Source: CAG-791 sp963655255 (lineage in GTDB: Bacteria; Bacillota; Clostridia; Lachnospirales; Lachnospiraceae). Taken from it: a stretch of 6,222 nucleotides of DNA. The position numbers were made by a program, and so were the translations under genes. The stretch is from assembly GCA_963655255.1 (NCBI GenBank), contig CAVKEB010000074.1, forward strand, positions 1 to 6,222, given 5' to 3'. Of the stretch, positions 1 through 6,173 are shown piece after piece (within the stretch, counting starts at the first letter, position 1; the number at the start of each line of letters is the position of its first letter). Below the pieces are notes generated by a model. The model was not told the origin of the DNA, ran no database searches, and saw nothing but the letters and a program-made list of their open reading frames with translations.

Positions 1-253
1 TATAGCATAGAATACAACGCCGTACAACACTTATTTCAAAAAATTTGACAGGAAAAGAAGATGAAAAAGGCTGTAGTTCTGCGGTCTGGAAGGCATTTAT
101 GAGGGTAGGAAAGATGGCTTGAACTGTCAAAGACCCGACCGCGGATTTCGTGCAGACCGGCCTCTGTCGTGCCGTTCGCTTCGCGCTGCAGTGTGAAGCG
201 GGAAGGGGCATTTCTCGATTGAAAGCATCCCGTGAATATGGAATAATAATGGC

Positions 254-281
254 ATCCAGTGGAGAAATCCGCTGGATTTTT
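254..281 (+). terminator. Intrinsic terminator upstream of the AAA+ gene
   Basis: A 10-base-pair stem (254-263 with 268-277, one G-U pair) closes on a GAAA tetraloop and runs directly into five T residues (277-281). This is a textbook Rho-independent terminator reading on the + strand. It should end a transcript entering from the left and so separates the AAA+ gene from whatever lies upstream. Confidence 0.75.
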
Positions 282-285
282 GATA

Positions 286-306
286 GAAGCGGCGAATGCC
301 CGTTTC
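286..306 (+). other. Second hairpin followed by a T-rich run
   Basis: GAAGC (286-290) pairs with GTTTC (302-306) and GGC (291-293) with GCC (298-300), leaving one bulged base and a GAAT loop. A T-rich stretch (307-317) follows, so it could act as a backup terminator. It also sits just upstream of the AAA+ gene's promoter and may be no more than a local fold. Confidence 0.3.
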
Positions 307-311
307 TTATA

Positions 312-340
312 TTTTTCATATGGTATAGGAAGAGTATAAT
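312..340 (+). promoter_or_regulatory. Probable promoter of the AAA+ gene
   Basis: A perfect TATAAT hexamer lies at 335-340 in the only clearly A/T-rich patch before the gene. The -35 candidate at 17-base spacing (TTTTTC, 312-317) is poor, so either the promoter is weak or it relies on an activator or on the A/T-rich context. It implies a start near 346-348 and an untranslated leader of about 57 bases. It lies downstream of the terminator at 254-281, which fits an independent transcription unit. Confidence 0.5.
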
Positions 341-403
341 TATAAAGGTTTAAAGCTTAAAAAAGAACAGCCAGAGTAAGAGCAATTTAGAGAGGATATC
401 GTC

Positions 404-1918
404 ATGGCGAACAAGGTATTTGATTTCAGCGCATCGGAGGAGGATAAGAAGCCGGAGAAGGCAGCGGCGCTCCAGGAGGAGATCCGCACGTACACGACCT
501 TCCGGCAGGATTCGGAGGCGGCGGATGCGGAGCACCCGCTGCTGGTTCTGGACAGTGCGGAGGGCCTTCGGCACCACACGAGCGGAAGCTTCGAGATTCC
601 GGAGAAGCGGACCGCTTTCCATTTCATGGCAAACGGCGCACCCGCGCAGACCGACATCAGGGAGATCGACGAGCGGTTTGAGGATCTGGTCCGCTGGCTC
701 GGGGACAACCGCATCAATGTCCGCCTGTCGGGGAAAATCACGGACCGCGGCTACTGCGTCTACAAGATCCGCGAGGTGGATTCCGGCGGAGAGACGAAGC
801 TTTCGGCGGAGGACGGGTTCCTTCAGTACGCGATTGCAAGACTCCTTGCAACGAAGGCTCCGGCCGAGGAGCCGGATGAGGACGCCGATGAGATCGAAGG
901 CGATGAGATGAAGCTGACGAGCCTTCAGAGTATCACGGATTTCCTGAATGTGGCGGGAAGATCGCTTCCTCCGCACATCCTGAAGTGGGCGCGCCGGAAT
1001 CTTGCAGTTGCCCGCTCCACCGAGATCGGACCGGATGAGAGACGCCACGCGCAGCGCGCCCTGTCCATCATGCTGAACATCCAGTGGAAGGATACGACCT
1101 TCGGCTCCATTGATCCGGTCGAGGCGAGACGCATTCTGGACGAAGAGCTCTACGGCATGGAGAAGGTGAAGCAGAGAATCATTGAGACCATCATCCAGAT
1201 CAACCGCACGCACACGCTTCCTGCCTACGGCCTTCTTCTGGTCGGCCCCGCCGGAACCGGCAAGTCGCAGGTCGCCTATGCGGTGGCAAGAATTCTGAAG
1301 CTTCCGTGGACGTCTCTTGACATGAGTTCGATCCACGATTCGGATCAGCTGACCGGAACCTCCCGCGTATATGCGAACGCAAAGCCGGGCAGCATCATGG
1401 AGTCGTTCTATGTGGCCGGCGAGTCCAACATGGTATTCATCATCAACGAGCTCGACAAGGCGGACTCGAAGACCACCAGCGGAAATCCCGCAGACGCGCT
1501 TCTGACGCTTCTTGACAACCTCGGCTACACAGACAACTACATGGAGTGCACGATTCCGACAGGCGGCGTGTATCCGATTGCGACAGCGAATGACAAGAGC
1601 CGGATCAGCGAGCCCCTGATGACCCGCTTTGCCGTGATCGACATTCCGGACTACACGCGGGATGAGAAAAAGACGATTTTCTCGAAATTCTCGCTTCCGA
1701 AGGTATTAAAGCGCATGGGCATGCGGCCGGAGGAATGCGTGGTCACGGAAGAGGGAGCCTACGCGGTTGTGGACCGCTTCGCCTCCATGCCGGGCGTGCG
1801 TGACCTTGAGCAGGCGGCGGAGCATCTGGCTGCCAATGCACTGTACCGGATTGAGACGCAGAAGATCGCGGGCGTTGTGTACGAAGCCGAGGATGTGAAA
1901 CGGCTGTTTGAGGAATAG
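404..1918 (+). CDS. Lon-like AAA+ ATPase without a protease domain
   Basis: This 504-residue cytoplasmic protein has a C-terminal AAA+ module resembling that of Lon protease. The Lon-type lead-in (ILDEELYGMEKVKQRI, about 235-250) comes before Walker A GPAGTGKS (281-288, Lys287). Walker B reads FIINELDK (345-352), sensor 1 is TAN (394-396), an arginine sits in PLMTRF (Arg408), and the Lon-like sensor 2 is GVR (464-466, Arg466). The protein ends soon after the small AAA+ lid, so the Lon Ser-Lys protease domain is absent. Walker B normally has Asp-Glu and here has Asn348-Glu349, which may slow or change ATP hydrolysis. Residues 1-150 match no domain I know, and an acidic linker (about 155-168) follows. 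ATG 404 has GAGG at 392-395 with 8-base spacing. Inferred role: remodelling or unfolding of an unknown partner. The AAA+ assignment is firm; the biological role is unknown. Confidence 0.88.
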   Translation: MANKVFDFSASEEDKKPEKAAALQEEIRTYTTFRQDSEAADAEHPLLVLDSAEGLRHHTSGSFEIPEKRTAFHFMANGAPAQTDIREIDERFEDLVRWLGDNRINVRLSGKITDRGYCVYKIREVDSGGETKLSAEDGFLQYAIARLLATKAPAEEPDEDADEIEGDEMKLTSLQSITDFLNVAGRSLPPHILKWARRNLAVARSTEIGPDERRHAQRALSIMLNIQWKDTTFGSIDPVEARRILDEELYGMEKVKQRIIETIIQINRTHTLPAYGLLLVGPAGTGKSQVAYAVARILKLPWTSLDMSSIHDSDQLTGTSRVYANAKPGSIMESFYVAGESNMVFIINELDKADSKTTSGNPADALLTLLDNLGYTDNYMECTIPTGGVYPIATANDKSRISEPLMTRFAVIDIPDYTRDEKKTIFSKFSLPKVLKRMGMRPEECVVTEEGAYAVVDRFASMPGVRDLEQAAEHLAANALYRIETQKIAGVVYEAEDVKRLFEE

Positions 1919-1919
1919 C

Positions 1920-2064
1920 GCATGAGCGGGAGCCTGATGGCTCCTGCTCATGCTGGAGCAAGGATAGAAAACCATCCTTGCTCCCCCATCGGAGAAACCG
2001 CCTGCGCGGATTTCTCCTCGGGAGATCAGAAGCCTGATGGCTTTCTGCTCATGCTGGAGCAAGG
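1920..2064. repeat. Array of four hairpins with two palindromic repeat copies
   Basis: Four stem-loops follow head to tail directly after the AAA+ stop codon. Hairpin 1 pairs 1920-1934 with 1939-1953 (15 base pairs, one G-U, loop TGAT). Hairpin 2 pairs 1955-1965 with 1974-1984 (11 base pairs). Hairpin 3 pairs 1991-2001 with 2006-2017 (one bulge). Hairpin 4 pairs 2027-2034 with 2039-2047 (one bulge, loop TGAT). Hairpins 1 and 4 are copies of one unit: both contain AGCCTGATGGCT (1931-1942, 2031-2042) and continue into the same 18-base tail (1946-1963, 2047-2064). The flanking arms differ between copies but stay paired. This resembles dispersed intergenic palindromes of the REP/BIME type. Possible roles are mRNA 3'-end protection or a passive mobile repeat. 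Confidence 0.75.
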
Positions 2065-2083
2065 GAAGATATTTGAGGAGAAG

Positions 2084-2109
2084 CAGCCGCAGGAAACTGC
2101 GGCTGTTTT
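2084..2109 (+). terminator. Terminator-like hairpin between the AAA+ and Nudix genes
   Basis: CAGCCGCAG (2084-2092) pairs perfectly with CTGCGGCTG (2097-2105) around a GAAA tetraloop, followed by four T residues (2106-2109). It would end the AAA+ transcript. The T run is short and the Nudix start codon is only 7 bases further on, with no clear promoter between them, so termination is probably partial and some transcripts likely read through. Confidence 0.6.
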
Positions 2110-2116
2110 GCAGGAT

Positions 2117-3115
2117 ATGATACAGGACATTGCACCAAAGAAAATGTACAACCAGTTCCGGGATCTGGGGCCGGAACGGATGAAGGAAGAGGATACGGCG
2201 TTCGTGTTCGAGGGACGGAACGTGGTCTGTCATGTGGACGAAGAGCGTGGGATTTCTTTTCCGAAGGCGGGAGATCTTCTGGCGGCGGGAGCGTCGCGGG
2301 AGCATTTCCGGTATCTGTTTTCCATTGATGAGAGGCCGTTCTGGCTCTTTGCCTCATTTGAGGAGAATTCCGACGCGAGAGCGGTGCTCGCAGCGTTAAA
2401 TGCCGGAAAGGCAGGATCAGAGGAAGATCATGCTGCTGCAGAATCCGGAGCTGGGAACTCAAACGGAATCGTGGATTTCAGGAAAGCCGGGAACCTGAAT
2501 GAGACGGAAGAAAGAAAGCAGAACCTGTTTTCTCCGGAGCCCCTGCGGGTCCTTCGCAGGACGCAGCCGCAGGTGGAGTGCTACGCGGGAGAGACGGCCT
2601 ATCATCTGTATGTCTGGTACCGCGACAACGCATTCTGCGGGCGGTGCGGCGAACGGATGGAGTATTCCGGGAAGGAGCGGGCGATGATCTGCCCGGCCTG
2701 CGGGAATGTCGTGTATCCGAAAATCGCGCCTGCCGTGATCGTCGGTATCCTGAATCCCGCGAAGGATCAGATTGTGATGACGCGCTATGCGGGACGGGAA
2801 TACAAGGGCCACGCGCTGGTTGCGGGGTTCTGTGAGATCGGCGAGACGGCGGAGGATACCGTGCGGCGCGAGGTTCTGGAGGAGGTCGGGCTTCATGTCC
2901 GCGACATCCGCTATTACAAGAGTCAGCCGTGGGGATTCGATTCGAACCTTCTGTTCGGCTATTACTGCACGGCGGATGAGACGGAGCCCATTCACATGGA
3001 CGACGGGGAGCTTGCCCGGGCGGTCTGGGTTCCGCGGGAGGAGATCGGAGAAGAGCCGCGGAATTTAAGTCTTACGGCGGAAATGATCATGAATTTCCGG
3101 GATGGAAAGGTTTGA
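2117..3115 (+). CDS. nudC: NudC-type Nudix hydrolase (NAD+ diphosphatase)
   Basis: The family splits NADH or NAD+ into AMP and NMN(H), and E. coli NudC also removes NAD caps from RNA. From ATG 2117 the product has 332 residues. A four-cysteine zinc ribbon (Cys174, 177, 192, 195) precedes a complete Nudix box (Gly237-Leu259, GX5EX7REVLEEVG). The downstream signature reads SQPWGFDSN (269-277); the E. coli-type motif is SQPWPFPxS, so QPW and Phe are kept but three positions differ. It is longer than E. coli NudC (257 residues), partly because of a polar, low-complexity stretch at about 95-138. The frame stays open back to ATG 1922, which has GAGGA at 1910-1914, but those 65 codons consist of the hairpin array and terminator. 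I prefer 2117, whose MIQDIAPKK start looks native to this family, although its own ribosome site (AGG, 2112-2114) is too close. Probably co-transcribed with the dehydrogenase gene. Confidence 0.85.
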   Translation: MIQDIAPKKMYNQFRDLGPERMKEEDTAFVFEGRNVVCHVDEERGISFPKAGDLLAAGASREHFRYLFSIDERPFWLFASFEENSDARAVLAALNAGKAGSEEDHAAAESGAGNSNGIVDFRKAGNLNETEERKQNLFSPEPLRVLRRTQPQVECYAGETAYHLYVWYRDNAFCGRCGERMEYSGKERAMICPACGNVVYPKIAPAVIVGILNPAKDQIVMTRYAGREYKGHALVAGFCEIGETAEDTVRREVLEEVGLHVRDIRYYKSQPWGFDSNLLFGYYCTADETEPIHMDDGELARAVWVPREEIGEEPRNLSLTAEMIMNFRDGKV

Positions 3116-3139
3116 AGAGACAATGAGGAGGAAAACAGG

Positions 3140-4228
3140 ATGCAGTTTTACATGCCGGTGAAGGTTTACGAAGAGGAGGAATGCGTCCGAAAGCACCCGG
3201 AGGTGTTCCGGGGAGCCGGGCACAGGGCGCTGATCGTGACGGGGCGGCATTCCGCACGGGCGAACGGTTCGCTGGACGATGTGACGGATGTTCTGGAGGC
3301 GGAGGGAATTTCCCGTGTCCTGTTTGACGGCGTGGAGGAAAATCCGTCGATGGAAACGGTCATGAAGGCTCGTGATTTCGGTCTGGAGCAGGAGGCCGAT
3401 TTCGTGATCGGAATCGGCGGAGGATCTCCGATGGATGCGGCGAAGGCGATTGCGCTCATGATGCGGTATCGGGAGAAGGACGCGGATTTTCTCTATCAGG
3501 GGAAGGAAACGGATCATCTGCCGCTGGTCCTGATCCCGACGACCTGCGGGACCGGATCGGAGGTGACGGGGGCCAGTGTTCTTACCATTCACGCGAAGAA
3601 GACGAAGAGCTCGCTTCCGCATAAGATTTTTGCGGATGCCGCGCTGATTGACGGGCGGTACCTTGCCGCCGCGCCGGCGCATGTGATCCGTGACACCGCG
3701 GTGGACGCGCTGGGACATCTCTGGGAGAGCTGGTTCAATTCATCGGCGACGCCTTACAGCAGGATGTGCGCGGAGGCGGGACTGAAAACCTGGGGAGAAA
3801 CCAGGAAGGCCCTTCTGGATCTGGAGCAGGACGGGCTTGACGCAGAGATGAGAGGAACGCTCATGCGGGCGTCGGCGCTTGCGGGAATGGCCATTGCGCA
3901 GACGGGAACCTCGCTTCCGCATGCGCTTTCTTATCCGCTGACCTACGACCTTCATATGCCGCACGGCGTGGCCGTGGGATATTTCGAGAGCGGGTATCTT
4001 GCGCAGATTCCGGAGACGAAGAGGCTGGAGGCACTGCGCCTTGCGGGCTTTGCTTCTCTTTCCGACTGGCAGGAGTTCTATGAAATGATGTGCGGGAAGG
4101 TGCCGGTTCCGGAGAGCGAGCTGGAGCATGCGCTGGAGATGGTGGCATCGAAGCCGGAGAAGCTCGCCAAGGCTCCGTTTGCCTGTGACCGCGAAATTCT
4201 GCGGGAAGTTGTATTTTATAAGAACTGA
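3140..4228 (+). CDS. Iron-containing alcohol dehydrogenase family protein
   Basis: This 362-residue cytoplasmic oxidoreductase belongs to the group III (iron-dependent) alcohol dehydrogenases, which interconvert alcohols and aldehydes or ketones with NAD(P)H. The nucleotide-binding motif GGGSPMDAAK is at 93-102 and IPTTCGTGSE follows at about 132-141. The four metal ligands appear as Asp189, His193, His261 and His275, with the same 14-residue gap between the last two as in FucO (His263/His277). The nearby His267 of FucO is Tyr265 here (HALSYPL), which marks a side branch of the family. ATG 3140 has a strong AGGAGG (3126-3131) at 8-base spacing and starts 24 bases after the Nudix stop, so the two genes are likely one operon. 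The substrate cannot be told from sequence. No convincing terminator follows. Confidence 0.87.
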   Translation: MQFYMPVKVYEEEECVRKHPEVFRGAGHRALIVTGRHSARANGSLDDVTDVLEAEGISRVLFDGVEENPSMETVMKARDFGLEQEADFVIGIGGGSPMDAAKAIALMMRYREKDADFLYQGKETDHLPLVLIPTTCGTGSEVTGASVLTIHAKKTKSSLPHKIFADAALIDGRYLAAAPAHVIRDTAVDALGHLWESWFNSSATPYSRMCAEAGLKTWGETRKALLDLEQDGLDAEMRGTLMRASALAGMAIAQTGTSLPHALSYPLTYDLHMPHGVAVGYFESGYLAQIPETKRLEALRLAGFASLSDWQEFYEMMCGKVPVPESELEHALEMVASKPEKLAKAPFACDREILREVVFYKN

Positions 4229-4364
4229 GCTGTGCCGCGCCCTCAGCGCGCTTCGTGTCCTTCGCCGATGAGGGGATTCACAGAGGAGGAGTTCTCCGCA
4301 GACATAAATACGTCGGCGGCGCACGGATACCTCGCTGAAGCAGATGCTCTTTCACGGGGAAGTG

Positions 4365-4373
4365 TGCTATGCT
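4365..4373 (+). promoter_or_regulatory. Possible extended -10 promoter of the dipeptidase gene
   Basis: TGC followed by TATGCT (4368-4373) matches an extended -10 element (TGnTATAAT) at four of the six hexamer positions. No good -35 lies at 17-base spacing (TGCTCT, 4345-4350), which extended -10 promoters can tolerate. It would give a leader of about 125 bases before ATG 4504. Confidence 0.35.
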
Positions 4374-4383
4374 GAAACGGAGA

Positions 4384-4423
4384 CGGGCGCTCTCTGGCTT
4401 GGAGCAGGAAAAGAAAGCGCCCG
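4384..4423 (+). other. Leader stem-loop before the dipeptidase gene
   Basis: CGGGCGCT (4384-4391) pairs perfectly with AGCGCCCG (4416-4423) across a 24-base loop, just downstream of the possible promoter. The following 80 bases are purine-rich and appear unstructured up to the ribosome site. No known riboswitch core was recognised and there is no T run, so this is a leader fold of unknown meaning. The remainder of the 4229-4503 spacer shows only a loose stem, 4263-4270 with 4311-4318. Confidence 0.3.
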
Positions 4424-4503
4424 GCGGATGAAACGCACCGGAATCGGGAAAAACCGAGAAGCCGGAGAATCAGAAACAAAAAAAGAACAGGAGGACATTT
4501 CAT

Positions 4504-5988
4504 ATGCCTTGTACAACAATTCTGGTAGGAAAAAATGCATCCTATGATGGCTCGACCATGATCGCGCGCAACGACGATTCCGGGTCCGGTCATTTTACAC
4601 CGAAGAAGTTTGTCGTTGTTTCGCCGGAGCAGCAGCCCCGTCACTATCGTTCGGTGCTCTCGCATGTCGAGGTGGAGCTTCCGGACAACCCGATGCGGTA
4701 TACGGCGGTTCCGAACGCGATCGAGGGAAAGGGAACCTGGGCGGCCAGCGGCGTCAACGCGGCGAATGTCGGCATGACGGCGACGGAGACGATTACGGCG
4801 AATGAGCGCGTCCTCGGTGCGGACCCTCTGGTGGAGTACGTTCCCGCGACAGACGGACAGGAAGAGAAAAAGGGGGGCCTCGGCGAGGAGGATCTGGTGG
4901 TCCTCGTTCTGCCTTACATTCACAGCGCAAGAGAGGGCGTGAAGCGCCTGGGGGCTCTGCTCGAGCAGTACGGGACGTATGAGATGAACGGCATTGCCTT
5001 CCAGGACGTGAATGAGATTTGGTGGCTGGAGACCATCGGCGGACATCACTGGATGGCGAGACGAGTTCCGGATGATGTCTATGTCATGATGCCCAATCAG
5101 CTCGGAATCGACTCTCTGGATCTCGATGACGCGTTCGGTGAGCAGAAGGAATACATGTGCTCGGCGGACCTTCGGGAGTTCATCGGGGAGAATCATCTGG
5201 ATCTTTCCCAGAACGGATGCCTGAACCCCCGCGATGCGTTCGGAACGCACGACGATGCGGATCATGTCTACAATACGCCGCGCGCGTGGTTCATCGGCCG
5301 CTATTTTAACCCGAAGACGGCGGTCTGGGACGGACCGGAGGCGGACTACACGCCGCTTTCCGATGACATTCCGTGGTGCATGGTTCCGGAGAAAAAGGTG
5401 ACGGTGGAGGACATCAAGTATGTTCTGTCCTCTCATTATCAGGGAACGCCTTATGATCCTTACGGAAGCTACGGAGATCCTTCCCATCGCGGAGCATACC
5501 GCTCCATCGGCGTGAACCGCACGGATTTTGTCGCGATTCTCCAGATGCGGGCGGACCGTCCGGAGGAGTACCGCGCGGTGGAGTGGCTGGCGTTCGGTTC
5601 CAACGCGTTCAATACGGCGGTTCCGTTCTACGCCAACGTAGAGAAGACGCCGGAATACCTTTCGAACACAACGGCAGAGGTGACGACGGAGAATTTCTAC
5701 TGGTCGGCGCGTCTGATCGAGGCACTGGCGGATGCCTGCTACAGCAAGAACCTCAACCATATCGAGCACTATCAGCAGGCGGTTCAGTCCAAGGGGCATG
5801 AGCTGATCGGCAGATATGACAGACTCCTGGCGGCGGAGACCGACGAGGGCAGAAGAGCGGCTCTTCGTGAAAAGGCCAATGAGGAGATTGCGGCGATGCT
5901 CCGGAAGGAGACCGGAAAGACGCTGAATGAGGTTTTGTTCGATGCGACGAACCACATGAAGAACCAGTACGCAAGATCCGATCACTAG
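4504..5988 (+). CDS. C69 family dipeptidase
   Basis: This 494-residue protein belongs to peptidase family C69 (clan PB, N-terminal nucleophile hydrolases), the family of the lactobacillus dipeptidase PepDA, which cleaves a broad range of dipeptides in the cytoplasm. The start MPCTTILVGKNASYDGSTMI is the family hallmark. Cys3 is the expected nucleophile, exposed once the first two residues are removed, and NDD follows at 23-25. A second recognisable block is HYQGTPYDPYGSYG (311-324). Length is close to the usual 470 or so, and no signal peptide is visible, which fits a cytoplasmic enzyme. ATG 4504 has AGGAGG (4489-4494) at 9-base spacing and leaves the nucleophile near the N-terminus, so the start is secure. 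The gene appears to be its own transcription unit, ending at the terminator at 6130-6170. Likely role: recycling amino acids from peptides. Confidence 0.92.
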   Translation: MPCTTILVGKNASYDGSTMIARNDDSGSGHFTPKKFVVVSPEQQPRHYRSVLSHVEVELPDNPMRYTAVPNAIEGKGTWAASGVNAANVGMTATETITANERVLGADPLVEYVPATDGQEEKKGGLGEEDLVVLVLPYIHSAREGVKRLGALLEQYGTYEMNGIAFQDVNEIWWLETIGGHHWMARRVPDDVYVMMPNQLGIDSLDLDDAFGEQKEYMCSADLREFIGENHLDLSQNGCLNPRDAFGTHDDADHVYNTPRAWFIGRYFNPKTAVWDGPEADYTPLSDDIPWCMVPEKKVTVEDIKYVLSSHYQGTPYDPYGSYGDPSHRGAYRSIGVNRTDFVAILQMRADRPEEYRAVEWLAFGSNAFNTAVPFYANVEKTPEYLSNTTAEVTTENFYWSARLIEALADACYSKNLNHIEHYQQAVQSKGHELIGRYDRLLAAETDEGRRAALREKANEEIAAMLRKETGKTLNEVLFDATNHMKNQYARSDH

Positions 5989-5997
5989 AAATCACAT

Positions 5998-6061
5998 TTG
6001 GATTCCTTCGGACAGGGAGCCTGCAAAAGACACCGACGAATGGCCGGGCGGAGGAATCCGG
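5998..6061 (+). other. Foldable RNA element in the 3' flank of the dipeptidase gene
   Basis: An 11-base-pair stem (6000-6010 with 6049-6059, one G-U) can extend by two more G-U pairs at its base. It encloses a small hairpin, CAGG/CCTG (6013-6016/6020-6023), and a possible CCG/CGG stem (6033-6035/6045-6047), giving a three-way-junction outline. I could not match it to a known riboswitch, ribozyme or RNA family. It could be a 3' untranslated structure that protects the mRNA, or a separate small RNA using the terminator at 6130-6170. Confidence 0.35.
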
Positions 6062-6129
6062 GATAATCGCACCTCGGACGGAAAACAGAACGAGGGTCCG
6101 GCGGTTGATAAACAGGAATCATCAATCAA

Positions 6130-6170
6130 AAAGAAAAGCGTGTGCCTGCAGCGGGCACACGCTTTTCTTT
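6130..6170. terminator. Strong bidirectional intrinsic terminator
   Basis: A 17-base-pair perfect stem (6130-6146 with 6154-6170) closes on a 7-base loop. The inner half is G/C-rich (GCGTGTGCC). The outer half is an A-rich left arm against a T-rich right arm, so it has a U tail in either direction. On the + strand it ends the dipeptidase transcript; on the - strand it could end a gene entering from the right. Confidence 0.9.
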
Positions 6171-6173
6171 CTG

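Larger units (their letters stand above)
1..403. other. Upstream non-coding region, no convincing gene
   Basis: No reading frame here looks like a real protein. The open frame at 150-353 has no good ribosome binding site, runs straight through the terminator at 254-281 and gives an arginine-rich, unrecognisable product. The stretch can fold: 177-186 pairs with 191-200 around a TGCA loop, with an outer stem 169-173/207-211. It ends in an intrinsic terminator, so it may be the 3' part of an upstream transcript or a small RNA of its own. A 13-codon frame (61-102, product MKKAVVLRSGRHL) has AGGA at 50-53 with 7-base spacing, but it is too short to judge. No known RNA family was recognised. Confidence 0.5.

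Noticed and set aside
45..50. Perfect TTGACA -35 hexamer
   Set aside because: No acceptable -10 lies 16-18 bases downstream; the nearest weak candidate (TGTAGT, 72-77) is 21 bases away.
350..1336. Open frame on the - strand opposite the AAA+ gene
   Set aside because: It is a shadow of a gene with clear Walker motifs, and its product has no recognisable domain.
1920..2064. CRISPR array or hammerhead ribozyme
   Set aside because: There are only two copies of the repeat with no regular spacers. The CTGATGG in the loops lacks the CUGANGA and GAAA core of a hammerhead.
404..4228. A defence or biosynthetic system linking the AAA+ ATPase, Nudix hydrolase and dehydrogenase
   Set aside because: The AAA+ gene is separated from the other two by a repeat array and a terminator-like hairpin. 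The Nudix protein is an ordinary NudC type, and nothing else points to a shared function.
4344..4547. 67-codon + strand frame overlapping the dipeptidase start
   Set aside because: It has no good ribosome site, overlaps the start of a secure gene in another frame and spans the probable promoter and leader hairpin.
4243..5985. Long open frame on the - strand opposite the dipeptidase (580 codons)
   Set aside because: It mirrors a gene with unmistakable family motifs and a strong ribosome site. Its product is arginine-rich and unrecognisable, as expected for the antisense of GC-rich coding DNA.
5998..6127. Known riboswitch (guanidine, NiCo, glycine, TPP and similar)
   Set aside because: I compared the sequence from memory with their conserved cores and none fits. 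It also lies after a gene, with no gene to control before the terminator.
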